Origin: Chondrosia reniformis | Taxonomy: Eukaryota > Porifera > Demospongiae > Chondrillida > Chondrillidae | NCBI GenBank assembly: GCA_947172415.1 | Contig: OX359194.1 | Location: forward strand, 930,001 to 994,000 | Direction: 5' to 3' | DNA: 64,000 nucleotides | Part shown: piece after piece, positions 23,700-36,267 of the stretch | How the letters are laid out: each line of letters opens with the position of its first letter | Numbering within the stretch: the first letter of the stretch is position 1 | Position numbers and translations under genes: made by a program | The notes under the pieces: generated by a model | Databases searched by the model: none | What the model was told of the DNA's origin: nothing | The model's input: the letters and a program-made list of their open reading frames with translations, nothing else

Positions 23700-24235
23700 T
23701 TCATGCATGTCATTGTGTGGAGTATACATGTTAGGGGAACTGCAGTTTCATCAGCCCCAGTTCCTATGCCAATGTTAACGTTGCCAGATGTAGGGATATG
23801 TTACAGCAACTTTTCTTGTATGATTCATGCACAGCTAATGCTTCACTGTGTGACATTACTTTCTTGTTTCTGTGCTTTTGTACCATCCCTACATCTTCAC
23901 TATTTTTGAAGAAAGTTTTTATTGTTTCTAATATGATTTCTAACTTTTATTTAAATTCTAACTCAAATTGTTTTAATACAAGTCTAACTCATGTCATCAT
24001 CATTGAACTCTGGATATTACCCTGCCCTCTCATGTCCCCTGAGGAGTGCAAAGGGGTAAATGGGTAATGGGCAGAACCGAAGTTCGCTTAATGGGAACCA
24101 GAATCTCCCCCTAGCAGAGTAAAATGATGATGATATCGATGCTTTAAGATCGGCTTTGGATCTTAAAGTTTCCCTATTTTTCCATTCTAACTCATATTGA
24201 TTTTTCATACAAGTCATTCTTAAACTTTTCAATTA
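23700..24235. repeat. Insert of repeated DNA within P1, including a diverged R2 copy
   Basis: This extra DNA lies between the P1 copies of the exons at 8622 and 8983 of gene A, where gene A has about 230 bp. The part at about 24000-24130 (ctcatgtcccctgaggag, tctccccctag) is a diverged member of repeat R2, better preserved at 38590, 48190 and 49320. Confidence 0.6.
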
Positions 24236-24521
24236 TTAGCAGTAAGTATATATGTACATATTTGGAAATGTATTTAATAAAAAATATATATTAATAAAGG
24301 ATGCAGTTCCTAACTCCAAATATCATTACGTCCAACACTTCCTGTACACTGGATGGCCTGATCATGGAGTACCTCAACATCTCTCATCTCTGGTCAAGTT
24401 TACTCAGAAAATCAGAAGTGCTTACATGAACAGTCCATCTCCCATGGTGGTACACTGCAGGTGAGTGGGTGACAACTATATATCATGTATCAATACCGTG
24501 CTTGAACAAGCATATTAATTA

Positions 24522-24751
24522 ACAGTGTCACATTGATAATCCGCCCCCTCTTTAATCCGCTAACCTCACCAATCTATCTATAATTCAATTAAACGGATTC
24601 ATTTGTACAGAAAAAGTATATACATATTCTGCCACCTCATAATTCCACCTCCGCCAGTATGTCCACAATTTGTATACAATAATCAAATGCCAACCACACT
24701 AATCTGCCATTTTCTTGCACAAATTGTGGTGGATTATCAAGGTGACAATGT
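24522..24751. mobile_element. MITE in P1 between the WPD and P-loop exons
   Basis: Left end cagtgtcacattgataatcc and right end, reverse complemented, cattgtcaccttgataatcc, about 23 bp with few mismatches. About 230 bp in all, internally rich in further ccgcc/attcc repeats, no ORF. Absent from gene A and gene E at this position. Confidence 0.7.
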
Positions 24752-26626
24752 AATTCATTAGTTATTTTATATGATCTCATGAAATGAGGCATAATTTAAT
24801 ACACATTGCTTATATAATATGTGTATACCTTTTCTTACTTAGTGCTGGAGTAGGTCGTACTGGTACATTCATCACTATTGATGCCATGATTCAGAGATCG
24901 AAGGAGAGAGATGATCTCAACATTTATGAGTTTGTTACTGAAATGAGATCAAAGAGGACCTTCATGGTTCGGACCAAGGTGGAGAACATCATTTTAATAT
25001 GTGACAATATATGTAGATTGTTACATGTATCTTTTCACATAGGCAAATAGAATGTACACCATATTATTCTGTAAAAGGTATATATTCATATATAGGATCA
25101 GTATGTCTTCATTCATGAAGTCATGAGTGACTATTTGACCTGCGGAGACACTTCTCTGCAAGCTCATGAGTTGAGAATGACTATACAGGACTTGGAAACA
25201 GTTCAATTAGGAAAGAAGGGAACTGGATTTAAGCATCAATTTGAGGTACGTATATAAAATATATACTGTATATAAGTCTAGCTTTTTGTCAAAACCTAGG
25301 AATAAATTAATGCACATGCAGTACATAATATATTACATATGTACCTTCTATTTAGATGCTTGCAAAAGTAAGTAAGACTGTTAATGCTGAAGACAAAAAC
25401 GTTTCTAAAAAGGCAGTCATTGCAAAGAAAAATCGCTACAAGGATAAGTGTCCTTGTAAGTTTTAAATGAAGATTGTTGTACCACCAATCTGATAGATAT
25501 CTGGACCGTTTGCTCATTCAATCACTTCAGCTCCACTCTCACATCTAGTTGTACTAATGTTTATGATTATGTATCACTCTATTGATTACTTGAAGTACAT
25601 CATGATTACTGGAAAGAGTCAAGAAAATGGAGGAAACTACTATAATGCGTCTTATGTTAATGTCAGTATGTTTATATATGAGATATATATGTATTCAGCA
25701 TCTGTACAAGTTATATGGTTTGACCCAGAGGTCAGCTACGTATATATTATAATAACAAAAGTTTCTTCTTTGTATATATTCTGCAGAGCTATTCCACTCC
25801 ACGAGCCTTTATAGATGCTCAGTCACCTATGAATAACACAAGAGATGACTTTTGGGAAGTTGTCTGGCAAACTAAACCTCTGACTATTGTTATACTTTGT
25901 GATTTTAATGAAATGGGAATAGTTAGTACAATGTCATTATATATGCAATTTGTATAACAAAATTATCTATTGAGTTTAAGTTTTACTTTCTGATTTATCA
26001 GGAGACATGCTGCAGCTTCTGGCCTGAAGAGAAGCTCATTACAGAAGAGTAAAGTTTCCTGAGAATAGAAACCATTCACATTCAAAAACATATAAGCTAC
26101 ACTCAGTACTCCATCACTATATCAGATAGCAACATGGTAAAATTGAATACTAGGAGAACATCCATTTTGAAAATATATTGAAGCCTTATCATTTAAGTTG
26201 TTATTGTGTATGTATCAGTTACTAATTAAGTTGGTTTCATATTCCAAACAGCCTGACTCAAGCCCGCATGAGATCACACTTTTCCACACTAAAGAATGGA
26301 AGGGAGATACTCAACCACAACTGTCTCCTTTGCTGAGCATGATGGGTGAAGTACAAAAGATACAACAGGAACAGAAGAGACCCTGTATTGTAATGTGCAA
26401 GTTAGTGAATAATTTGGAAAAGATTAATTATTACATTTAAAAGATTAGCAACAGATACTTTGTACATAATATACTTTTAATATATATTATTATATACTAA
26501 TTATAAGCTTCCCTCTGGTTGTGTTATTATATATACAGTGATGGTATGGGTTGACTTGAGTGTGACCCTATATACCTCCTAACACATTATGCAATTCAAT
26601 TGTAATTTGTGGAGAGAAAAACTTAT

Positions 26627-26649
26627 ACCTAACCCTAACCCTAACCTAT
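26627..26649. repeat. Short interstitial telomere-like repeat (CCCTAA)
   Basis: The run acctaaccctaaccctaacc sits inside a duplicated spacer. The paralogous spacer at about 36447 reads tacggc at this point. About three repeat units have replaced or joined it. Confidence 0.75.
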
Positions 26650-27464
26650 ATGAGCGAATAAATGTGGATGGCATGCAGTATTTTATACCTAATGTTACTT
26701 GAAGTATATTATAAATTTTAATTTTAGAGACTTCATGCCATTTGACAGCACAGTTGTATAGAAATGTACCATTGCATGAAAATTTAAATGTATCAAGAAT
26801 GAAATTTACATGCACTATAGGCCTTAGAACTATAGGCCTTTTATTGATTATTCAGATATGATTTTACAGTAACTATACTACTTTTTAGGGGCTGCGGCAG
26901 CCCCTTATATTGTTTTCATTTGCCGATTACGTTGTATGGCTTCATGTTACGAAAGATACGGGTTCATACGCAACTATTATAACACTTATTTTATACGTCA
27001 ATATATGTATAATACAAGTTCATACGCAACTATTGTAACACTTAATTTATACGTCAATACATCGTTTTTGCAAATGGCGGCTTTAGTTAACGAAGCTTTT
27101 CCATCGTTTTTTATAAAGTTCAAGACACTTAAGCGTCCTCAATCGTTAGTATTACGAATATATATATTAAATCCCAACGATACGGCCAAGTAGTTCGAGT
27201 TTTAAACTCGAAATACTTGTTAATTTAGCTTTACGCACCATATATATCTTGATGCTCTAAATATCGCTGATTATCGATAAACGCACTATATATTATTCCG
27301 TCTGACCGCAAAGGGATTTACACACAGTATATAGGATCTGAAGAGCTATTAGCCACCTTCCATTTAAAGTTTGCATTTTTGAGCGTTTTCGCTATCAATT
27401 ACAAAATACGAATTAATTCCGTTAGAATGGTAAGTCATTCTATCTTCTTGATTATAGCTACACC

Positions 27465-27655
27465 ATTTACCTGCATGCTATGCCTATATATACTTTATAA
27501 AAAGCCTATAGGGAACTAAAACTTTGGATGGAAGATACAGGAGTCTTCTCTTTCTTATTCAGCTCCACTGCTGCTTCTGGGAATTCCACCCTTCATCCGT
27601 GTGATCGACCCTGGGAATATTGGTTTTTCTTGGTCTGATTTTTATGAATCCATAT
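27465..27655 (+). repeat. Dispersed repeat R1 copy
   Basis: Forward copy at the same place in the duplicated spacer as the copies at 13258 and 36880. Confidence 0.72.
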
Positions 27656-28033
27656 GTACGTAGCTACACGTACTGAGAAGGCCGAAAATATATTAAACAC
27701 ATTAATATTATATTTGTAGATAATCAAGTCACTATAAATAGCCATATAGATATAGTCTCTAGCTATTTACCGTGCCCTATGTCATTCAGACAATTGTTGC
27801 AACGAAAATTTCCATTTTTTATATGAAACCTGAAATGCAATCAATAATATAAATCAATTCTATAATCCGTTAAGAATTCCTATTCATTATTTGTAGTTAA
27901 CTTCTGACAAGCAATTTGATTTGTGAGAAAATCATGTACTTTTATATTAATATTTCATGCGTAGATATATTTGCTATTATATATATATAATTTATACAAA
28001 TCATTGTATTTCCTCGTGATTTTATACAATTAG

Positions 28034-31000
28034 ATGTTGCAGATCTTTTTCAATTTGCATCATTCCTGGACTGACTGTGCTATTGCTTGCCTGTTAATTT
28101 TATCAGGTACTTGGTCAGAACATCAACTTTCAAACAAGTAGTTACTACTTGCTGGTTCTTAGAATTCGGTAACCGTTTCCGATAGTTGCTTGATTGCCGT
28201 CAATTTCAAGGCCATATCTCGTAGAAAAAGTTTTTGCGCAAGCTTTACGTTACATAGTATTAGTAAAGGTGGTTTTAAAATCCTTTTCGTTCGACTAGGA
28301 TGAGTATATTGTTGGACTTCTCATCTTTCTTCCTCCACTGGGTCAGACATCTGCTTCAGGGAATTCCACCCTATATACATCAGTGACGCTTAGTGTCCTT
28401 GTCTTCTTTTAATTGTTGGTCTTCTGTAAGTCCTGTATGACATTCTGGCCTTAATTCATTTTGTATACATACGTTATGCACATTTGCACCAGCAAGGTGT
28501 TTATATAAAGTTGAAAATGATATATATATAATATATAATTTATGGTTATTCCTTTTAAGTTGGTACAGGTATTATATAAGCTGCATGCCTTTATTATACG
28601 TACAATTAAAAAGATTATTACTTAGATTGATACCAAAAGCTATAATCTTTAAGCATTCTGCTAGATTTAACACTTTTATATATTATTCTTTACGTTATTC
28701 TTTTACCGTATATAGCAGTATCACCATCACCATCACTATCTCAAACCCAAGGTATGTACGTACCTCTTTAGTCATGCATACTATGTATGGATGTCAAAAC
28801 ACCTGCAAATTATATATATATCAGAATACAACTTTATAACCACATGATTTTACTACTTATATTCAAACTATCCAGTTTTCATTCAGGAATGTCTTAAAAT
28901 TAGCTTTAACTATATATGTACATGAAATTTGAGTCAGGATTATTTGGCTAATTGTGTAGTTCCATCTCAAGTGAGTAATATTCAGATTACTCAGACAGTG
29001 TCAAATGGAATGATCAATTTACAAGTTACATGGAATCAGCCAACCAGTGATCGTCCCATACAACACTATGAAGTACAGTACAGGAAACAAGGTGTATCCA
29101 GTTGGACCTCAGTAACACCAAACCCAACCACCAGACAGACTACTATAAGTAATGTGGATAAAGGTAGTGTTTATAATGTTCAAGTGAGAGCTGTGTCTGA
29201 TGTTGGATCCGGACAGTGGGGAAGTGTTACTAGTCAGATGACATATGGAGGTATGAATATAATACCAAATTTGGCTAAATGTATTAATTTTGCAATACTT
29301 ATGTACTTTTACAGTCCCATCACAAGCGAGTAATATTCAGTTTACTCAGACAGTGTCAAATGGAATGATTAATTTACAAGTTACATGGAATAAGCCAACC
29401 AGTGATCGTCCCATACAACACTATGAAGTTCAGTACAGGAAACAAGGTGTATCCAGATGGACCTCAGTAACACCAAACCCAACCACCAGACAGACTACTA
29501 TAAGTAATGTGGATAAAGGCAGTGTTTATAATGTTCAAGTGAGAGCTGTGTCTGATGTTGGATCTGGACAGTGGAGAAGTGTTACTAGTCTGGGGACATA
29601 TAGAGGTAATTACTTATATAATTGCTAACTGCTTGTACTGTACTTTGTCGAATATTATATCATTTCAGAAACAAGTAAGTTAACATGGTCACCCGAGAGC
29701 AGCTGACACGAATAACTTAACTGTTTTCAATTTATAAGACTTTAAAATGTGTAGTTATAATTGCCTTATATGTACCTCATGTGCTATATATATATTAGGT
29801 AATATCATGTTATGTATACGTATGTACTGTTTCAGTGTTTTTCTATTTTTGTGTATTATCCAGTTCCTGGTGCTCCTACTAACCTCATAATATCTCCTCC
29901 ATCTGGATCATGTGACCAACTGATGGTTACTTGGACAGCACCATCTAACACTGGAGGACTACCAGTCAAGTATAAAGTGTATAGAGATAGTGATGAGATA
30001 CATTCAATGAGAACTAAAACTACTGCTACATGGAGAGGTCTAACAGCTAACACACAGTACACAGTGAGAGTAGTAGCTTTCAATGACTTGGGTGATGGAG
30101 GAGAAGTGACAGGAACAGGAAGAACTAGACCTGAAGGTTATTAATATTACTGATTGATTAAATAATATGATTAAATAATATATTATTTTCCTTTTCGTTA
30201 ATCCAGCTCCTACAGTATCAAATGTAACACCTACAAACTCAACACAACTGTCCGTAACATTCTCAACATCAGCCATAGATCTGTCACTCCAGCTGCAGTT
30301 CAAGTGTACAGCCAGACCAGAGTTGTCTGGTCTTCCAAATAGGGCTGGCAGTACTACTAGTCGGAGACTTGTACTGAATGACCTGTCACCTTATGTCAAT
30401 TATACTGTCAGATGTACCTCTATAAGTACTAGATCAGGATCAGGAAGTATAATCAATTCTTGTAATTCAACTATGAATACTATTAGAATGCCAGATAGTG
30501 GTATGTTTACACATTCCTATATAGTTATATAGTGCTTTCACATTAACAATAGCTGTGACATGAATGTACCATAATAATTTAGCTAGAGATTTATATATTA
30601 AAAATCAATTTATCTTTTTCTGATACCAGTTCTATATAAATAACATTTTCTTAAGTGTGAACGTTTGTAAACTATTTTTTCTTTTTCTAAAGCTCCAAGT
30701 GGACCTCCACTAAACTTAGATGTTATCAGAACCAACACTTCAGCTACTCTATCTTGGGATCCACCAGAGGAAAAGGACAGAAATGGTATTATCATTGGAT
30801 ATGATGTCAAATACAAGCCAACTAATGACGCAGCTGAAGAAATAAGCAAGGAAGTGGAAGGAACAAATGTTATTATCAGTAATCTGATTGCTGGTAAAAG
30901 ATACGTATTCATGGTAGCTGCTAAAACTAGTAAAGGAATTGGACCATATGTGGACAATGGATTTGAAGGAGGTAAATATGTACTAGTTATTACATACTCA

Positions 31001-34000
31001 CAATGGTGTATTGCTTTTACTGCATGAGTCCTGAGGGCGCAAAGTGCTCGAGGACGAGTGCAGTAAATACACAATATGTCAATGAGGGCGTGTAATAAAT
31101 GATTAATTTCCAAAAATAATCACTCTACAAATGCGCGGTACTTTTGAACCTTTAGCACGTTTTTAGCCTTTTGCCTGCCTCCAGTCCGTTGCAGTCTGCC
31201 TCCCGCTATGGCTAAGCGCACGCGTGTGAAACCATCCAGCAGTAAGGAAAACCAGGTCCTACCACCAAGCAAGCGATTTGATTTTGACATGGCAGATGAC
31301 GATTTCGTAGAGTTAAGCAAAGGATTTATACCGCCCAACACTGCTGCAGATACATGCAAGTGTGTGCGCCTGTTTAAAGACTGGGTTAAGGATAGGAATG
31401 TCCGCTTTCCTGGTGACAAGGTTCCCGATGATCTCTTTCTTACTTCTGTACTTACAATTAATTGCTTATACATTACTGTACTTGACCTTTGTAAGTGCTA
31501 AAGTTCAATACAGGCATGAGAATAATAATATTATAAATAATTGTGTTTTCATTACAAATATACTGATTTTCAAATTAATTTTCAAATATTATGGTTTAAT
31601 TATTGGAACATACTATTGTTTACTGTGCATTTACAGCAACTACTTAACATGAAGCATTCATTTACCAATATCATGCATGCAATGCATGGTTAATTCTATT
31701 AACTGAGTTATCAGCAATAAAAAATTAAATGTTTTGAGCAGTTGGTCTCATTAACAATACCCACAGGTCTGAACCACTTTATATTAAAAAATGCATACCA
31801 CAATGAATTTTATTATTGATTTAGATCAAGAGTTGTATGTATGTAAACTATTTAAATAGTTCTATATTATAAAAAAGCAACATATTCTTTACAGTTCCAG
31901 GTAAAGTTGTTGATCTCAGAAAAGGGGAGTCTACTGACAGTTCAGTGACCATTAGATGGGATCCTCCACAAGAATCAGAGGACTATGAAACCTTAGAATA
32001 CCAAATTAGGGAGGGTATTGAGGGAAGTGAACTGAGTACCAGATCTAGACGATCACGTACAAGTTTTACATTTTCTAATTTAGGTACGTATATATGTTAC
32101 GTATACCAGATGTATGCATCTAAAATGAATGTACTGTTTGTATGTATGTAGTTGCTGGAGTTCCATATGAAGTTAGAGTAGTTGCAGTTACAAATGGAGG
32201 AGAAGGAGAGGAGAGTGAATTGATCTTCTTTTTGAAGGAACAGGGTAATTTTACATTTTAAGAGATGAATAATCTATGTATTGATAGAGACTTTGATGGT
32301 ATATTACGAATTTTTCAACTTATGAAACTTTATGTAGTGTAGTAATGAGTCCAATTAAAATGTAAGTATCAATATTTTATAAGATTTGATTGTTAGTTAG
32401 GAAGTACGTACCTCTGCTAAATTAGTTAGTGTTGCTTATTGTTTCACTTTGGATAATTATCAGAATTTCACTACCTGTGTTGATATTGTATACAATAATC
32501 TGTTAATCAATAAAAATTATGTATATATATGTATGTATACTTACATCATCAATTTCTACTTAAGATACTTTTGACTTAAAATTTACATACGTACATATAT
32601 ATACATAGTTTTTGTAACACAGATACACAGTACGTATGTATATATACATGGAATGGGATGTAGAAGGGACAAATTAAAAATTTAACTTTTTGTACATGAA
32701 AGTTCTTTACTTTATAGCTCCAATCAGAGCAGTCAGTGCTTCTACAATCAAGACTGCATGGAGTGGTAACTCACTCACAATCAGTTGGGAACCACTAACT
32801 CTACATGAAGCAAGAGGATTTCCAGTGTACTATATATACCTCAATGGTAGTAGCGGACCTGTTAAGAGAGAAATAGAACCAACAGCTAATACTACAGAAT
32901 CAAGTATAGTTATTGATGGATTGGACTCATCTCAGACCTACGTGTTAGCTATTGAAGTTGCTACTGGTGGTGGGAATTTAATAGGTCCAGCAATTGCAAT
33001 TGAATCAGGTAGATTAGTGTGTGCATGTCATTGGATTTTCCATACATTTTGATATCGAAGAGAGTATTAATTTTAATGATGGTCTCCATATAATTCAATT
33101 CCCTGGCTTCGAAATTAAGATTCTGTTTCTTTATATTCAAGGCAGGATTCTATATATACTCATAGTTGAATATCTAACAAAAACATTTAGTAGTGAAATT
33201 TGTTGTCTATTGACATATATACGTACATAATTTTCAGGTAAGATTTCTTTTTATAGGTTTACAAATTGCACTTCAGAAATTGATTTATCTTAGAGATATA
33301 CAATGTAAAATTATATGTATGAAATCTATTGCCTAGAAGTTTTATATACGTATATGCAACTTTGTATGTACGTAAACTGTATTAATATGTCAATATTATT
33401 TGAGTACTTTGTGGAGCATGTCCACATTGATGGATATCAGTGATTTAAATTACCATAATCATTACAAAGAACATCACCATTACAAAAAACATCACCATTA
33501 CAAAAATAATGAACATGAATGAAATGATGAATCATCCTCATTTTATACAGTGGTTGAGGTGGTCACATGTCAGTCAGATCTGCCAGTTGGGTCCTCCATT
33601 GGATTGCTGTTGGGAGGTGCTTTGATTGGAGTCATCTGTGGAGTTGGAGGCAGTTGTATTGTGTTTAAGCTTTATCTCACTAAATTTAAGAAGAGAGAAA
33701 TATCAGAAAAGAAACAGACTGAAAAGTTAGAAATCAAATAATTACGTATATAAGATTTCAGAAATCTATAAAATGCAATAATTATAAAACACATGCTTAA
33801 TAATACTGATGAGGCTGTATATATAGTTATAATTAGTATTTAATGACAACTATATATATACGTACCTCATGAACCATGTGCCTCATTAGCCAAGTTATGC
33901 ATGTGCAGTCAAGTGATATATCTAATCTAATACTGTAACACTGTTTTTCCTATATACGTACATGCAATGCCTATACTCTGTAAAATGCCTATAGGGAACT

Positions 34001-34321
34001 AAACTTGTAGAGAACTTTGGATGAAGATATAGGAGTCTTTCCTTTTCTTTCTTCTTTTGCTCCACTGGGCCAGACAGCTATTTCTGGGAATTCCACCTTT
34101 CATTAGTGAACCTGGGAGTCTTTTGCATGTGAATCCTTAGCTCTCTATGCTAAATCAAGGGTTCTTATATACACAATTGTGGCACTTGGATGTCATTCTC
34201 AATGTTGTTTAGGTTTGAGGAAGATCTGGAGGTCAAGTATGAGGTGCCATCTGATATAGTCAAAATGGAAGCCAATCCATCTTATGATGCTGTAAATGTT
34301 TCCAAGAAAGAGGAAACGTAG
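28034..34321 (+). CDS. Gene C: short-tail FN3 receptor (signal peptide - 7 FN3 - TM - NPxY tail), complete
   Basis: Closest relative of gene B. Exons in frame: 28034-28106, 28716-28751, 28960-29250, 29315-29605, 29864-30136, 30207-30500, 30693-30971, 31895-32083, 32152-32244, 32718-33008, 33551-33725, 34213-34321. The start exon MLQIFFNLHHSW... and the AVSPSPSLSQTQ linker match gene B. It has two SQVSNIQ-type FN3 exons where B has three. In the next slots are the SCDQ type and a [12 protein letters not shown] type (30207-30500) that is shared with D and E but differs from the SISSLSASS type at this slot in A and B. The tail reads FEEDLEVKYEVPSDIV..NPSYDAVNV and ends at the TAG at 34319-34321. 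Weak donor at 33726 (gttaga). No disabling change seen. Confidence 0.82.
28310..28450 (+). repeat. Diverged R1-like repeat in the first long intron of gene C
   Basis: Contains ccactgggtcagaca and agggaattccaccc; the equivalent gene B intron carries its partner at about 14665-14790, so the insertion predates the B/C duplication. Confidence 0.6.
31015..31073. repeat. Foldback sequence beside a foreign insert, gene C intron
   Basis: The arms tttactgca..gtcct and aggac...tgcagtaaa pair over 14 of 17 positions around a GC-richer loop. It may mark one edge of the insert that contains the ORF at 31209. Confidence 0.5.
31209..31500 (+). pseudogene. Fragment resembling the N-terminal part of Crypton/ZMYM-type tyrosine-recombinase-derived proteins
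   Basis: The ATG at 31209 opens MAKRTRVKPSSSKENQ, then a segment DDDFVELSKGFIPPNTAADT followed by a helix VRLFKDWVKDRN. The pattern 'F-x-P-x-NT-x(8-10)-F-x-x-W-x-x-x-RN' is typical of the region before the catalytic domain in Crypton-derived and ZMYM/QRICH1-like proteins (recalled family knowledge, not searched). After about 75 codons the similarity stops and the frame runs into AT-rich DNA. No catalytic half is present. Its CpG-containing composition is unlike the surrounding intron, which supports insertion of foreign DNA. It lies in sense orientation in the 30972-31894 intron of gene C. Confidence 0.4.
33551..34321 (+). other. Gene C short-tail cassette
   Basis: Same arrangement as in gene B: TM exon 33551-33725 (GLLLGGALIGVICGVGG), an intron with an R1 copy (about 33955-34140) and tail exon 34213-34321. 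The tail tyrosines sit in YEVP and NPSYDAV. The intron-retained form would stop at about 33741. Confidence 0.78.
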
Positions 34322-34621
34322 CTACAGTAGCCTAAATGAAATTGAGTTTAATTAACATGCAAAATTATTTTTTTCTTAAAAGTTTTCTTCTATGATCAGA
34401 TCTTTAAAAACATATTATCTCTTTAATATCAGTTATTTGATAGAGTTGTACAAACATAGCTGCATGTATACAAACACAGATTTTTGTATATACTGTGAGA
34501 TTTGTGAGAAAGGTTACATTGAATGATACTTTTTGCTCATTAATATTGTAACATATGGGTTCACACGATAAATTGAACCACTTCCGATTATCAGTTGCAT
34601 GTGCTTTGGCTCATTATAATG

Positions 34622-36267
34622 CTCACTCACTATCAGTTAGGAACCACTAACTCTATATACATAAAGCAAGAGGATATCCAGTGTACTATATATACCTCAA
34701 TGATAGTAGTGGACCTGCATGTTAAGAAAGAAATAGAACCAGCAGCTAACACTATAGAATCAAGTATAGTGATGGATGGATTGGATTCATCCCAGACTTA
34801 CATGCTAGCTATTGGAGTTGCTACTGATAGTGGAAACAATTTAGGAGATGTCAGTGAGACAGGTACGTATATATCATGTAAATGCAAGCAGATCAGCCAT
34901 CTTGATCTGCTAAAATGTCTCAAAAAATTAATACTTATAACTTCGATTAATATACTCTTATTCTTACATATAGTAACAGTAGTGTCACTATCTAGTGCTT
35001 CAGATGGTGCTCCTCCGATAGTAGTAGCAGTTGTAGTAGTTGTGATAGCTGTTCTATCTGTTCTTCGGACTAGTCATCTTTTACAAGTATATATGTCGTA
35101 TGTAATTGTATATATTAATTATATTGTATAATATACATGTAATCTATATCTACTTGCTTATTTAATATGAATTTTTATACTGTACTCCTGCCAAATAAAC
35201 ACAAACACTAAAATTGCTGCTGAGGCATTCTACCTGTTTATACAGTATGTTGTAATACGTATATACGTATATGCATGTCTTGGCTTGGGAAGTTGTCTGG
35301 CAAACTAAACCTTTGACCATTGTTCTACTTTGTGACTTTAATGAAATAGGAATAGTTAGTACAATGTCATTATGCAATTTGTATAACAAAATTATCTATT
35401 GTGGTGAGTTTCAGTTTTACTTTCTGATTTATCAGGAGACATGCTGCAGCTTCTGGCCTGAAGAGAAGCTTGTCATGGAAGAGTACAGTTTCCTGAGAAT
35501 AGAAACCATTCATGATCACATTCAGAAACATATCGGCTACACTCAGTACTCCATCAATGTATCAGATAGCAACAAGGTAAAATTGAATACAAGGAGAACA
35601 TCCATTTTGAAAATATATTGAAGCCTTATCATTTAAGTTGTTATTGTGTATGTATCAGTTACTAAATTGGTTTCATATTCCAAACAGCCTGACCCTAACC
35701 CACATGAGATCACACTTTTCCACACTAATGAATGGAAGGGAGATACTCAACCACAACTATCTCCTTTGTTGACCATGATGGGTGAAGTACAAAAGATACA
35801 ACAGGAACAGAACAGACATTGTGTTGTAATATGCAAGTTAGTGAATAATTTGGAAAAGATTAATTATCATATTTAAAAGATTAGCAACAGATACTTTGTA
35901 CGTAATATACTTTTAGTATATTACTAATTATAAGCTTCCCTCTGGTTGTGTTATTATACAGTGATGGTATGGGTCGCACTGGTGTGCTAATTACTGCTAT
36001 GTCTGAGATTGAGAGAGTCAAAGTTGAAGGAGAAGTTGACATATTTCAGACTGTCAAAGCCATTAGAGTACAAAGACCCAACATAGTCTCCACTGTGGTG
36101 AGTTACAAAGCCAATTTTCAAAGTTAAATATTATATACATTTCTGTGACACACATATATATGTATATATACTATTATGTTATCCAGGATCAGTACAAGTT
36201 GTGTCATGAGATTCTTCAAGCTTGCTTGGATTCATTTGATACTTATGCTAACTTCAAGGCTGTGTGA
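34622..36267 (+). pseudogene. P2: RPTP relic with membrane-proximal FN3, damaged TM and D2 only
   Basis: Begins in a copy of the gene A exon 6204-6488 (a Trp codon is now a stop near 34640), then the TM exon from 34974, which has an internal deletion that shifts the frame inside the membrane span. All D1 exons are missing: the sequence jumps to the middle of a D2 exon (about 35285, WEVVWQTK). The remaining D2 exons are clean: 35436-35577, 35689-35835, 35962-36097 (GMGRTG) and 36188-36267 (stop TGA), with AATAAA at 36336-36341. One D2 exon is 6 bp longer than in gene A. It probably cannot encode a receptor, though D2 decayed late. Confidence 0.83.

Larger units (their letters stand above)
26552..28033. 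other. Intergenic block between P1 and gene C, paralogous to 36368-37150
   Basis: It contains a spacer (26552-26880) matching 36368-36660, a unit-specific stretch (26890-27235) with two direct copies of tcatacgcaactatt, then the ctgattatcgat block and an R1 copy (27465-27655) that match 13050-13445 and 36665-37060. No gene is supported. The ORF at 26936-27193 has no recognisable domain. Confidence 0.65.
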
